From positions 124,001 through 188,000 of the forward strand of contig CAJUNT010000001.1 of assembly GCA_910587735.1 (NCBI GenBank): 64,000 bases of DNA, read 5' to 3'. Origin of the DNA: an uncultured Clostridia bacterium (GTDB lineage: Bacteria > Bacillota > Clostridia > Lachnospirales > Anaerotignaceae). This document shows positions 8,593 to 16,899 of the stretch, piece by piece. The position numbers and the translations under genes are program-made. Numbering within the stretch: position 1 is the stretch's first letter; each line of letters starts with the position of its first letter. The notes beneath the pieces are model-generated. The model searched no databases and was not told the origin of the DNA. It was given only the letters and a program-made list of their open reading frames with translations.

Positions 8593-9819
8593 TTATGATT
8601 CCATAGCCATTTCAGATACTTGCAATTTAATAAATTGTCTTGCAGTTCTAGGAGAACGTCCTCCTCTTGTAAGCGCAAATCGTTCTGCTAACATATGTAA
8701 TTCTTTTTGTTCTAAATCAATACCATATTCTTCTGCAAGGCTATCTACAATATCCAGATATTCCTCTTTATCTGGTACAGAAAACGTAATTTCTAAACCA
8801 AAGCGGTCAGAAAGAGAGGCAGAAGTTTCCATAGTATCCCTTAAATGGATTTCATTTTCTGTTATACGTTCAGACATATTTTCTTTTACTAAATGACGAC
8901 GGTTGGAAGTCGCATAAATTAAAATATTATCTGGTTTTCCAGCAACACCGCCTTCAATAAATGCTTTTAATGCAGTGAATGTTTCATCTTCCTGCTGAAA
9001 AGTTAAATCATCTAAAAATAATATAAATTTAAAAGGACTTGCTCCTGCAGTTTCACATATTTTAGGAAAATATTTTAATTGTGCCATAGAAAGGTCAATG
9101 ATTTTTAAACCTTGTTTTGCATATTCATTTACAACAGCTTTTACTGTGGAGGATTTTCCTGTTCCTTTATCACCATATAGTAATATATGGTTTGCTAATT
9201 TTCCTTGCAAAAAAGAAAGTGTGTTAGAAAGTATTGCTCTTTTTTGTCTTTCATAGCCCTTTAAATCAGAAAGGCGTATACTGTCCACTTGAGGTAAAGC
9301 AACAATTTCCCCTTTTTCTACTGTAAAAGCAGTTCCTCTTGCAAAATAGCCATAACCTTTTTGATTATAAAGTTCATAAAGAGAAACAATATCTTTTACT
9401 GGAAGCTGCGCAGAGTTTGGAAAACGTGGTAATGTATATAAAAATGCGCTTTCTTTGGGAAATACTTTGACAGCCTCCTCAATAAGCATATCCCCTGTAA
9501 TGGAAGAAACGGTTTCTAATACCTGCATATCAAATGATACAGAAGATTTTATATATTCTGGTATTTCCTCAAAGGATTTTTTACAACTTAAATCTGCAAA
9601 AATATTATTATCATATACAAGTGCGTCATAAAATAAACGAGATAAATCTTTATGCTCAAATATATAGCCACAAAGTTCACCATAGGCACGACAAAAGTCT
9701 TGTGCTGTTTTGGAGTAGCTTTCCATAACAGTATAAGTTAATTCAAATATAGGTGCTTCTGCTATATGGCGTAATGTAGTTAATGAGCAAGAGGCAAGTA
9801 AAAAATGTTTAATTTCCAT
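8593..9819 (-). CDS. DUF815 family AAA+ ATP-binding protein
   Basis: The 408-aa protein has an AAA+ core in its second half: Walker A GDKGTGKSST near residue 215, Walker B FILFLDDLTF near residue 265, sensor-like IYATSNRRHL, and a C-terminal lid with GRSPRTARQFI. The N-terminal 190 residues are helical and specific to DUF815. Function is unknown; the family resembles small ATPase loaders or chaperones. The start has AAGGGGAG ahead of it. Downstream it meets gpsA across a shared terminator. Confidence 0.85.
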   Translation of the reverse strand: MEIKHFLLASCSLTTLRHIAEAPIFELTYTVMESYSKTAQDFCRAYGELCGYIFEHKDLSRLFYDALVYDNNIFADLSCKKSFEEIPEYIKSSVSFDMQVLETVSSITGDMLIEEAVKVFPKESAFLYTLPRFPNSAQLPVKDIVSLYELYNQKGYGYFARGTAFTVEKGEIVALPQVDSIRLSDLKGYERQKRAILSNTLSFLQGKLANHILLYGDKGTGKSSTVKAVVNEYAKQGLKIIDLSMAQLKYFPKICETAGASPFKFILFLDDLTFQQEDETFTALKAFIEGGVAGKPDNILIYATSNRRHLVKENMSERITENEIHLRDTMETSASLSDRFGLEITFSVPDKEEYLDIVDSLAEEYGIDLEQKELHMLAERFALTRGGRSPRTARQFIKLQVSEMAMES

Positions 9820-9876
9820 AAAAACTCCCCTTTTCTTTATTTATACTATTTCAAATAATGAAATGTTAATACAAAT

Positions 9877-10875
9877 TTATTTTTTGTTAAATTTCTTTTT
9901 TACACGAATATCATCACCAAAAAATTTTAATGTTGTATACGTACCTACAATACGAGAAACAACTCTATCAGAATATTGATGAATTAAATTGTCTGGAGAA
10001 AGATTTGTTGAAACAATTACAGATTTTTTTGTTAACATTCTATTATTAATAATATGGAATAATTCGGCACTGGAAAGTATTGTACCAAATTCTGTACCTA
10101 AATCATCTATAATCAGTAAATCAACAGAAAGCAAATCTTCCATAGTATCTTGTTGTGTTTCATCATCTTCTTTGCGAAAACGTTGTTTTTCTATCATACG
10201 AAAAAGCTGTCCTGCTGGAATATAAAGTACAGTATTACCTTTATCCAATAATTCTTTTGCAATGCAATTACATAAAAATGTTTTGCCTAATCCTGTTTCA
10301 CCATAAAGCAATAAATTTTGAAATGTACTATCAAAGTATTGGCAAAAATCCATACAAGTATTAACAATTCGTTTAATATTTTCAAGTGGAGAAATACCCT
10401 CCTCTTCGTTGTGTATTTCGCTATAATATCGTATATCAAATGTATCAAAATTTTCACATTTTACAATTTCTCTAATGTTGGACTGGTCATAGGCTAAATC
10501 AATCAATTTTTGTTTCATACAGTTACATGGCATATGATTGATATATCCTGTATCTTTACAATCCTTACAGACATATTCTATTTGTAATGCTTTTTCAGAA
10601 AATCCCATTTTGTTAAGAAGTAATTTTTTTTCCTGCTTTAATTCTGAAATAGATTGTTGTAATTTTAGTAAAAGTAATTGACTGTCTTCTGGTTTTTGAA
10701 GTACCATACGACCAATACGAACACCTGTTAAAGAGATTTCTCTTTCTATTTCTTCTAAACGAGGACAAGCTGTATAAATATCATTTTTTCTCTTTTTTAA
10801 TTCATGTTCTTTTTTTGTACGAATTTGTTCATATTGTCTTAGTACTAATTTATAGCGTTCTGACTTTTCAGGCAT
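9877..10875 (-). CDS. DnaC/DnaI-type replicative helicase loader (ATP-binding protein)
   Basis: The 332-aa protein has an N-terminal helical region with a zinc-binding-like cysteine set (CKDCKDTGYINHMPCNC, residues about 112-128), then an AAA+ domain with Walker A GETGLGKTFL and Walker B LLIIDDLGTEF. This is the arrangement of DnaI/DnaC proteins that load DnaB helicase. It lies 12 bp downstream of a DnaD-domain gene, a standard Firmicutes pairing in primosome assembly. The start is an ATG with GAGGTGA in front of it. Confidence 0.9.
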   Translation of the reverse strand: MPEKSERYKLVLRQYEQIRTKKEHELKKRKNDIYTACPRLEEIEREISLTGVRIGRMVLQKPEDSQLLLLKLQQSISELKQEKKLLLNKMGFSEKALQIEYVCKDCKDTGYINHMPCNCMKQKLIDLAYDQSNIREIVKCENFDTFDIRYYSEIHNEEEGISPLENIKRIVNTCMDFCQYFDSTFQNLLLYGETGLGKTFLCNCIAKELLDKGNTVLYIPAGQLFRMIEKQRFRKEDDETQQDTMEDLLSVDLLIIDDLGTEFGTILSSAELFHIINNRMLTKKSVIVSTNLSPDNLIHQYSDRVVSRIVGTYTTLKFFGDDIRVKKKFNKK

Positions 10876-10887
10876 ATTGCTTCACCT

Positions 10888-11937
10888 CTATATATCATAT
10901 TTGTTGGAGCGTTCTTTTTCTAATCTTTCTAATCGTTCTCTTTCTAATCTTTCTAGCTCTTTAAAATCCCATTGTCTTTGTTCATAATTAACAAAACGAT
11001 TTTGTTTTATAGCACGATTTTGTTGAGGAGGCAATTCTTTTTTATTCTGTTTGTTATTTTGCTTTGTAGCATGAAAATTTTTATCTGAATTTTCAACATC
11101 TTCAGGAGTTTTAATATTATTGCTATGCCAATCTTTCAATATTTTATTAGCATAGTGAAAACTGGCATTTCCTGTTTGAAGTATTGTTTTTTCACAAGCA
11201 ATCAATATCATTTCCATAGTGAAATGATATTCTGTAAGCCATTTTTTAATATATTTTTCTTCTGCGGGAGCAGGCATACGACCATTTTGTCCAAATGTCT
11301 TCATAATTTGTTTATAGCCGTTTTGCTTTAATTGAATATATTCTAATGCTCTCTGTGGTGTTGTAATGCCTTCCTCTGCCCAACCAACTGCTACTTTTTC
11401 AATATAACTTAAATGGTGTTTATTTATTTCATTGCAGTATGTAAAAAGTAGCTCTATTACTTCCAAAGATAACCCCAGCCATTCGTGAAAACTTAATACA
11501 ATATTCATATCCTTATAGGATAATGTTCTTGCTAAATGATATTCTGCTAAAGCAAATAATTTTTTTGCAGTAGGACTATTTTTTCCAATCGCAAGCATTT
11601 CTTGCTGTGTATATTGAGGTGGTGTATTTTGTGTTATTTTTGATATAGCTATTGTTTGTTCTTTTTTAGATTGCACTGGTAAAAAGTGAACATTTCCATT
11701 TTCAGATAATGTTATAAGTCCTTGTTTTTGCCAATATTTCCAACTCCTTATGACATCACTTTCTAAAAGGTCAAGCACTTCTGCAATAGACTGATTTGTC
11801 AAAGAAGTGTCACCATTTGAAATGTGAGAATAAGCATATAAATATACCATAACATAAGGAGGGTGTGCTTTTGGCATATACTCATCTATAAAAATATTTG
11901 AAATTTGTGTTGTTTGATGTTCTATTGAAAAAGACAT
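10888..11937 (-). CDS. DnaD domain-containing replication initiation protein
   Basis: The N-terminal part has a winged-helix-like segment (NQSIAEVLDLLESDVIRSWKYW without interruption in the gene), and the middle contains two DnaD/DnaB-like repeats (LSFHEWLGLSLEVIELLFTYC and similar). The C-terminal tail is rich in Lys, Gln and Arg-Leu-Glu repeats. Length from the chosen start is 349 aa. An in-frame ATG lies 24 nt upstream, but GGAG sits 8 nt before the ATG at 11937. Together with the helicase loader it probably helps recruit DnaB during replication initiation or restart. Confidence 0.85.
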   Translation of the reverse strand: MSFSIEHQTTQISNIFIDEYMPKAHPPYVMVYLYAYSHISNGDTSLTNQSIAEVLDLLESDVIRSWKYWQKQGLITLSENGNVHFLPVQSKKEQTIAISKITQNTPPQYTQQEMLAIGKNSPTAKKLFALAEYHLARTLSYKDMNIVLSFHEWLGLSLEVIELLFTYCNEINKHHLSYIEKVAVGWAEEGITTPQRALEYIQLKQNGYKQIMKTFGQNGRMPAPAEEKYIKKWLTEYHFTMEMILIACEKTILQTGNASFHYANKILKDWHSNNIKTPEDVENSDKNFHATKQNNKQNKKELPPQQNRAIKQNRFVNYEQRQWDFKELERLERERLERLEKERSNKYDI

Positions 11938-12156
11938 AGTAATACTCCATTCTCTCATCACAATATTATTGTTAAATATTTTATAAAATAATTACAATAT
12001 CAAAGGACACTTAATAAAATAATCATCACAATTATCGATATGGTAGTATATCATATTTTTTTCAAAAATAAAAGAGTATTGTTTTGAATAGGGCAGGCAC
12101 ATACAACAAGTCCTTATCGTATATTAAAAACAATAGTAAGTGAAAAGAGGGAAAAT

Positions 12157-12417
12157 ATGAATACATTACAAAATAGTGCAAATACAGTACCTTGTTGTAT
12201 TATAGAAGTAAAAGCAGAACAAAAACAGAAATTACGACTTTATGATATGGGATTTTATACAGGCAGTATTGTGATACCTCTTTATGAATGTTGGGGAGGA
12301 GGAACAAAAGTTTATGAAGTCAAACAAACATTAATTGCACTCAGACAACAAGACGCAGAAAATATATGTGTGAGGGAGGTTGACAAAATATGCTCAAAAA
12401 AGGCAGTGAAATCGTAA
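12157..12417 (+). CDS. feoA: Ferrous iron transport protein A
   Basis: This small cytosolic protein (86 aa) has an SH3-like FeoA fold (KLRLYDMGFYTGSIV, VKQTLIALRQQDAENICV) and works with the FeoB transporter. AGAGGG precedes the ATG. The feoB start lies inside its 3' end (28-bp overlap), so the two are translationally coupled. Upstream (11938-12156) there is an AT-rich region that should contain the feo promoter; I could not assign a convincing Fur box. Confidence 0.88.
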   Translation: MNTLQNSANTVPCCIIEVKAEQKQKLRLYDMGFYTGSIVIPLYECWGGGTKVYEVKQTLIALRQQDAENICVREVDKICSKKAVKS

Positions 12418-13856
12418 TAGGATTAGCAGGGAATCCTAATACGGGTAAAAGTACAGTATTTAATTGTTTAACAGGACTAAAACAACATACTGGAAACTGG
12501 TCGGGTAAAACAGTAACAAATGCAAAAGGTAGTTTTGTTTTAGAGGATATGCATTATGTTGTATATGATTTACCTGGTATTTATTCTCTTTTTTCTGATA
12601 GTGCGGAAGAATGTTGTGCAAAAGAATTTATTTGTTCTGCAAAAACAGATGTTATGTTAATTGTATTAGATGCAACTTCATTAGAAAGAAATTTAACATT
12701 AGTGTTACACATATTAGAATTAACAGAACGCGTCATACTTTGTGTAAATCTTATGGATGAAGCGAAAAAAAAGGGAATTATTGTAGATGATAAGAAATTA
12801 GAAAAAGAATTAGGAATTCCTGTTATCTGTACAAGTGCACGTTCTGGAAAAGGTATAGAAGAATTAAAAAAAATGATAGTATCTGTTGTAAATAATAAAG
12901 TGTCTTTTTCTCCTAATAAGACAGTATTTTCTCAAGAAATAGAAGAAATTTGCAATGATTTTATAAAACAAACAGAACATATTATACCAGAAGATATTGA
13001 TAGAAGATATTTTGCTATGGAAGTACTGGAAGGCGATGAATGGTTTTTAAATATGATTTGTGGTAAATTAGATGATATTCAAATGGCAGAAGTATTGGCA
13101 AGAGAAGAATATGCAGAGCATTTTTTAGAGCAATCAGGATATACAAGAGAAAAACTAAAAGAAGAAAAAACAATTACTTTTTTAGAAAGAGGACAATGCA
13201 TAGCAAAAGAAGTTGTAACAGAAAAAACAGAACAAGCAAAAAAAAGAGAACGTTTTTTAAATAATTTGTTTCTTTCAAAAAAAACAGGTATTCCTGTTAT
13301 GATTGCATTATTGGGTATTGTTTTTTGGATTACCATTGCTGGAGCAAATATACCTTCTAATTTATTAATGGAATTATTTTGTGACATGGGAGAAAAATTA
13401 GGAATATTTTTAAAATGGTGTGCTGTACCAGATTGGCTTTATGGCATTGTAAAAGATGGCATATTTTTAACAGTAAGCTGGGTTGTTGCAGTTATGCTAC
13501 CTCCTATGGCAATATTTTTTCCATTATTTACTTTACTAGAGGATTTTGGACTTTTACCAAGAATTGCTTTTCATATGGATGGATTATTTCAAAAGGCACA
13601 CGCTCATGGTAAACAAGCATTGACGATGTGTATGGGTTTTGGGTGTAATTCTGCTGGTGTAACAGCGTGTCGTATTATAGATTCTCCTAGAGAACGCTTA
13701 ATTGCTATCATAACAAATAATTTTGTACCCTGCAATGGTAGATTACCACAACCATTATCAGGGAAAAATAATATAAACATTATGTATATTAGGATAAATA
13801 AAACAGAATTAAAAAAACAAATAAGATTCATTATGATTTCGTTTTTTTTAATGTGA
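12390..13856 (+). CDS. feoB: Ferrous iron transporter FeoB, 5' part (gene interrupted by an integrated element)
   Basis: FeoB is a GTPase-coupled inner-membrane Fe(II) permease. This part carries the G domain (GNPNTGKST, TGNWSGKT, DLPGIY, NLMDEA), the helical insertion domain and the first membrane segments up to NNFVPCNGR (codon ending 13742). In FeoB that motif should continue FPT; instead the frame runs into 37 foreign codons and stops at 13856. The missing rest, beginning FPTIIMLASIFFAGG, is found in frame at 19104-19814. The FeoB made from this fragment lacks most of the second Gate region and is presumably inactive as a permease unless the element leaves. Confidence 0.92.
   Translation: MLKKGSEIVIGLAGNPNTGKSTVFNCLTGLKQHTGNWSGKTVTNAKGSFVLEDMHYVVYDLPGIYSLFSDSAEECCAKEFICSAKTDVMLIVLDATSLERNLTLVLHILELTERVILCVNLMDEAKKKGIIVDDKKLEKELGIPVICTSARSGKGIEELKKMIVSVVNNKVSFSPNKTVFSQEIEEICNDFIKQTEHIIPEDIDRRYFAMEVLEGDEWFLNMICGKLDDIQMAEVLAREEYAEHFLEQSGYTREKLKEEKTITFLERGQCIAKEVVTEKTEQAKKRERFLNNLFLSKKTGIPVMIALLGIVFWITIAGANIPSNLLMELFCDMGEKLGIFLKWCAVPDWLYGIVKDGIFLTVSWVVAVMLPPMAIFFPLFTLLEDFGLLPRIAFHMDGLFQKAHAHGKQALTMCMGFGCNSAGVTACRIIDSPRERLIAIITNNFVPCNGRLPQPLSGKNNINIMYIRINKTELKKQIRFIMISFFLM
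13731..13755 (+). other. attL: left junction of the element in feoB
   Basis: The feoB codons for C-N-G-R (13731-13742) meet the proposed crossover dinucleotide TT (13743-13744) and then the element arm ACCACAACCAT (13745-13755). The arm is the inverted counterpart, with one mismatch in 11, of the arm at the right end (19093-19103). Confidence 0.75.
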
Positions 13857-13986
13857 TTTGTTCTAAACTATATGTATTTTTTTGAAGTAGTGACAAATAT
13901 AGTTTGTCACAACGATGTAAAAATGCCTCTTGCTCTTTTTTAGCAAGAGGCATAATTTGAATTGTTTTTATTTGATTTTTATGCAT
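13831..13986 (-). CDS. Possible 51-aa protein inside the element
   Basis: A minus-strand frame of 51 codons starts at 13986 with GGAG 7 nt upstream and ends with TAA at 13831. The product is basic and partly helical (MPLAKKEQEAFLHRCDKLY at residues 12-30). It lies 29 bp beyond the HAD gene on the same strand and next to attL. No family is recognised. Against it: the frame overlaps a strong hairpin (13923-13953) that could be the terminator of the HAD operon. If real, a small basic protein near the att site would be a candidate recombination directionality factor; that is speculation from position and size. Confidence 0.35.
   Translation of the reverse strand: MHKNQIKTIQIMPLAKKEQEAFLHRCDKLYLSLLQKNTYSLEQITLKKTKS
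13890..13910. repeat. Perfect 8-bp inverted repeat
   Basis: GTGACAAA (13890-13897) and TTTGTCAC (13903-13910) are separated by 5 bp. It lies near attL and inside the possible 51-aa ORF. It could be a protein-binding dyad or part of an RNA structure. Confidence 0.4.
13923..13953 (-). terminator. Hairpin downstream of the HAD-VWA-MoxR operon
   Basis: A perfect 12-bp stem (ATGCCTCTTGCT with AGCAAGAGGCAT) with a 7-base loop is followed on the minus strand by TTTTA. It is a plausible intrinsic terminator for the minus-strand element operon, although the T-run is short. Confidence 0.6.
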
Positions 13987-14015
13987 AATAGCTCCAATAT
14001 TGATTTTTTATTATA

Positions 14016-14669
14016 TTATGCATTGATATTTTCAAATAGACTATCTGCTTTTTGTGTAAGTTCTTCTATACTTTCTATAAAAGGCACCTCTGTATCGATT
14101 GTACCAAAACCATATTTTGCATATACAAAAGGAATATGAGCAATTTTAGTAGCATTATAATCTCCTTGTGTATCCCCAACATAAAAACATTTTGAAATAT
14201 GATTTCTTTGTATAATTAATTTAATATTTTCTCCTTTTGGTTTGCCTGTTCTACCAGAATTTTCATAATCTTTAAAATAGTGCCCCAATTTATGATACTC
14301 AAAAAATGCTTCTATATAGCCTGCTTGGCAGTTACTTACAATATATAAATCATATTTTTGTGAAAGTGCTTGCAATGTTTTTTCTAAATTTTTAAAAAGT
14401 TTTCCGCCATTTTTAGCAATTTCTATTTCTTCTTCTTTTCCACATTCTATCATAATAGAAAGCATTTTTTGTTCTTCTAAATCAGGAAGAAGTGTACTAA
14501 ATATTTCTTCTGATGTTTTACCCATAAAACTTTTTGCTTGCTCTGCCGTTACTGTTTTGCCATTTAATTCTTTATATCTGTCAAAAACAATATTCCATGC
14601 ATTTGCTACGGACTGACAGGAATCCCAAAGTGTACCATCTACATCAAAAATAATAGCATTTCTTTCCAT
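14016..14669 (-). CDS. HAD family hydrolase (phosphoglycolate-phosphatase-like)
   Basis: The 217-aa protein begins with the HAD nucleophile motif FDVDGTLWDS. It continues with a helical cap, the YIVSNC motif II serine, a lysine region (GRTGKPKGENIK) and CFYVGDTQGDYNA supplying the metal-binding Asp residues. This is subfamily IA, which includes phosphatases of small phosphorylated metabolites; the substrate cannot be told. AGGAGG precedes the ATG. It lies inside the feoB element, downstream of the VWA and MoxR genes and probably in their operon. Confidence 0.85.
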   Translation of the reverse strand: MERNAIIFDVDGTLWDSCQSVANAWNIVFDRYKELNGKTVTAEQAKSFMGKTSEEIFSTLLPDLEEQKMLSIMIECGKEEEIEIAKNGGKLFKNLEKTLQALSQKYDLYIVSNCQAGYIEAFFEYHKLGHYFKDYENSGRTGKPKGENIKLIIQRNHISKCFYVGDTQGDYNATKIAHIPFVYAKYGFGTIDTEVPFIESIEELTQKADSLFENINA

Positions 14670-14725
14670 TTCTAAATCCTCCTCTTTGTTTTTTGAATTT
14701 TATATAATAACATTATTAAATGATA

Positions 14726-15931
14726 TTATCGTGAAACAAGTAATTTTTTAAGCCCTTCATTCAATCCCTCTACACTGAGAGGATACATAGCAAAAACATC
14801 AGAAAGTACATCATAAGTATGTGACCAGTAACCACTCCATTGGGGACGTTTTGCAGGATTCAACCATATAATATGAGGATATTTTTGTTTAAAACGCTGA
14901 AACCATTCTATACCTGGCACACTATCCCTTACACCATAACTGTAATAACTGCCTGATAATAATTCAGAGGGTTCCATCATAGCATCGCCTACAATAATTA
15001 CTTTATATTCGCTACTGATGTTTTGCAGTATCCAATTTGTATCAACAGCAAGTTTTGTGCGTAAACTTGGCTCTGTATAAATTTTAGAATAGATACTATT
15101 ATGGAAATAATATACTTTTAAATCCTTAAAATGTTTTGATTTACTTACAGATTGAAATAACGCGCTACAAAGACGACTATAATATTCTATGGAGCCACCA
15201 GAATCCATAAGCAGAAGTACTTTTACTGTGTTTTTTCTTGGCTTTTGATAAACAACTTTTAATTTTCCAGCATTATTACAAGTTTCTTTTATGGTATTAT
15301 CCACATCAAATTCTGTTTTTGGTGCATCAATACGACTGGAAAATTCACGAAGCTGACGAAATGCAATTTGGAATTGTCTAGTGTCTAATGTGTTATCATT
15401 GCGAAAATCTCTGAAGTTTCGTTCTCCAGCAACTTGAAATGCTGTTTTATAGCGTGAAACACCCCCAACACGTATACCTTTTGGACTATAACCACTATTA
15501 CCAAATACAGATACTCCTCCTGTACCTACCCAATAACTGCCACCATTATGTTCTTCTTTTTGTTCCTGCAAGCGTTCTAAAAGCATTTTTTGTATTTCTT
15601 CTGATGAAAGATACTGATTTTGCATTGCTCTATCCATATCAAATGTATCTTTTGGCTTGTCCTTAGGATTTTCAAGCCAGTCCAATAATTCTTTTGGTAA
15701 TTCCTCTGTAAATTCCATATCTTTAAAATATTCTAAAAATGCGCCGTCAAAACGGTCAAAATCTGTTTCGCTTTTTACAAGAATAGCACGACACATATAA
15801 TAAAATCCTGTAAAACTGGAATGATGAAGTCCTTTTTGTAGTGCTTCCATTAATGTCATCCATTCATTGAAAGAAACAGCAATTCCTCTTTTTCTTAAAA
15901 GGTAAAAAAAGGAGCTGAACATATTTGTCAC
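14726..15931 (-). CDS. VWA (CoxE-like) domain protein
   Basis: The 401-aa protein has a helical N-terminal half (AVSFNEWMTLMEALQKG) and a C-terminal von Willebrand A domain. The metal site reads LLLMDSGGS, so the canonical DxSxS has glycine in the middle position, a form I recall from the CoxE-like subgroup. A later acidic position is VIIVGDAMMEP. VWA proteins of this kind act with MoxR ATPases, encoded 5 bp upstream, in chaperone or metal-insertion roles. The actual client is unknown. The pair is carried by the element in feoB. Confidence 0.85.
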   Translation of the reverse strand: MTNMFSSFFYLLRKRGIAVSFNEWMTLMEALQKGLHHSSFTGFYYMCRAILVKSETDFDRFDGAFLEYFKDMEFTEELPKELLDWLENPKDKPKDTFDMDRAMQNQYLSSEEIQKMLLERLQEQKEEHNGGSYWVGTGGVSVFGNSGYSPKGIRVGGVSRYKTAFQVAGERNFRDFRNDNTLDTRQFQIAFRQLREFSSRIDAPKTEFDVDNTIKETCNNAGKLKVVYQKPRKNTVKVLLLMDSGGSIEYYSRLCSALFQSVSKSKHFKDLKVYYFHNSIYSKIYTEPSLRTKLAVDTNWILQNISSEYKVIIVGDAMMEPSELLSGSYYSYGVRDSVPGIEWFQRFKQKYPHIIWLNPAKRPQWSGYWSHTYDVLSDVFAMYPLSVEGLNEGLKKLLVSR

Positions 15932-15936
15932 CTGCC

Positions 15937-16755
15937 TTACATTTTATACTTTTCGAGTGTGTCTAAATCCTCATTTTTTTTGAGCAAAACACCAGCAAAA
16001 GGAATTTCATTTTTGATTTTTTGTTCAGAAATACCTCCTAATTGTAATGCTTGTATCCAATCTAATACTTCTGATGTACTAGGTTTTTTTTGTATAGCAG
16101 AAAGTCCTCTAATCCAATAAAATGCTTCCATAACCTGTTTTAGCATTACAGTATCTAAATTTGGAAAATGAACATTTACAATTTCCTCCATAAGTTCTTG
16201 AGAAGGAAATGCGATATAATGGAATATACATCTTCTTAAAAAGGCATCTGGTAATTCTTTTTCTGCATTAGAAGTGATAATAACAATAGGACGATGTTTT
16301 GCTTTTATGGTTTGTTTTGTTTCTGGTATATAAAATTCCATTTTGTCTAATTCCCAAAGTAAATCGTTAGGAAATTCTAAATCTGCCTTATCAATTTCAT
16401 CAATCAGTAATATCACTTGTTCATCAGAATGAAATGCTTCCCCTAGCTTGCCTAATTTTACATATTTTGCAATATCATCAACACCTTGATTACCGAATTG
16501 GCTATCATATAATCTTTGTACAACATCATAAACATATAAGCCATCTTGTGCTTTTGTAGTAGATTTGATATTCCATATAATTAATTTTTTACCTAATGCT
16601 TGAGAAATTGCTTCAGCAAGCATTGTTTTGCCTGTACCTGGTTCTCCTTTTATGAGTAATGGTTTTTGTAAAGCAATAGCAATATTTACAGCACCCATTA
16701 ATTCCTGAGATGCTACATAGTTTTGACTACCTTGAAATGTATTTTCAGAATACAT
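15937..16755 (-). CDS. MoxR family AAA+ ATPase
   Basis: The 272-aa protein has Walker A GEPGTGKTMLAEA, Walker B VILLIDEIDKAD and the sensor-1 segment IVITSNAEKELPDAFLRRC. These are the marks of MoxR ATPases, which remodel or activate client proteins together with VWA partners such as the gene directly downstream. AAGGGG precedes the start. The gene is divergent from the recombinase across 144 bp, which must hold both promoters. Confidence 0.88.
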   Translation of the reverse strand: MYSENTFQGSQNYVASQELMGAVNIAIALQKPLLIKGEPGTGKTMLAEAISQALGKKLIIWNIKSTTKAQDGLYVYDVVQRLYDSQFGNQGVDDIAKYVKLGKLGEAFHSDEQVILLIDEIDKADLEFPNDLLWELDKMEFYIPETKQTIKAKHRPIVIITSNAEKELPDAFLRRCIFHYIAFPSQELMEEIVNVHFPNLDTVMLKQVMEAFYWIRGLSAIQKKPSTSEVLDWIQALQLGGISEQKIKNEIPFAGVLLKKNEDLDTLEKYKM

Positions 16756-16899
16756 ATTTGTTACCCCTTTCTTAAAATATCAGTAATATGCATTGCTATC
16801 ATTGTATTAGCAAGTGCTTTATTTTGTCAACTAAATTTTGCTTATATTTTTATTTTAGGGCATATACTAAAAAAAACATTGTTGTAGAGGGGAAATACT

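Noticed and set aside
11962..12156. Fur box upstream of feoA
   Set aside because: Some TAATCAT and ATTATC-like words occur, but no convincing 19-bp dyad; not reported as a feature.
13743..13856. Frame continuing from feoB into the element as a natural FeoB C-terminus
   Set aside because: The 37 residues do not resemble FeoB, and the true continuation is found in frame at 19104.
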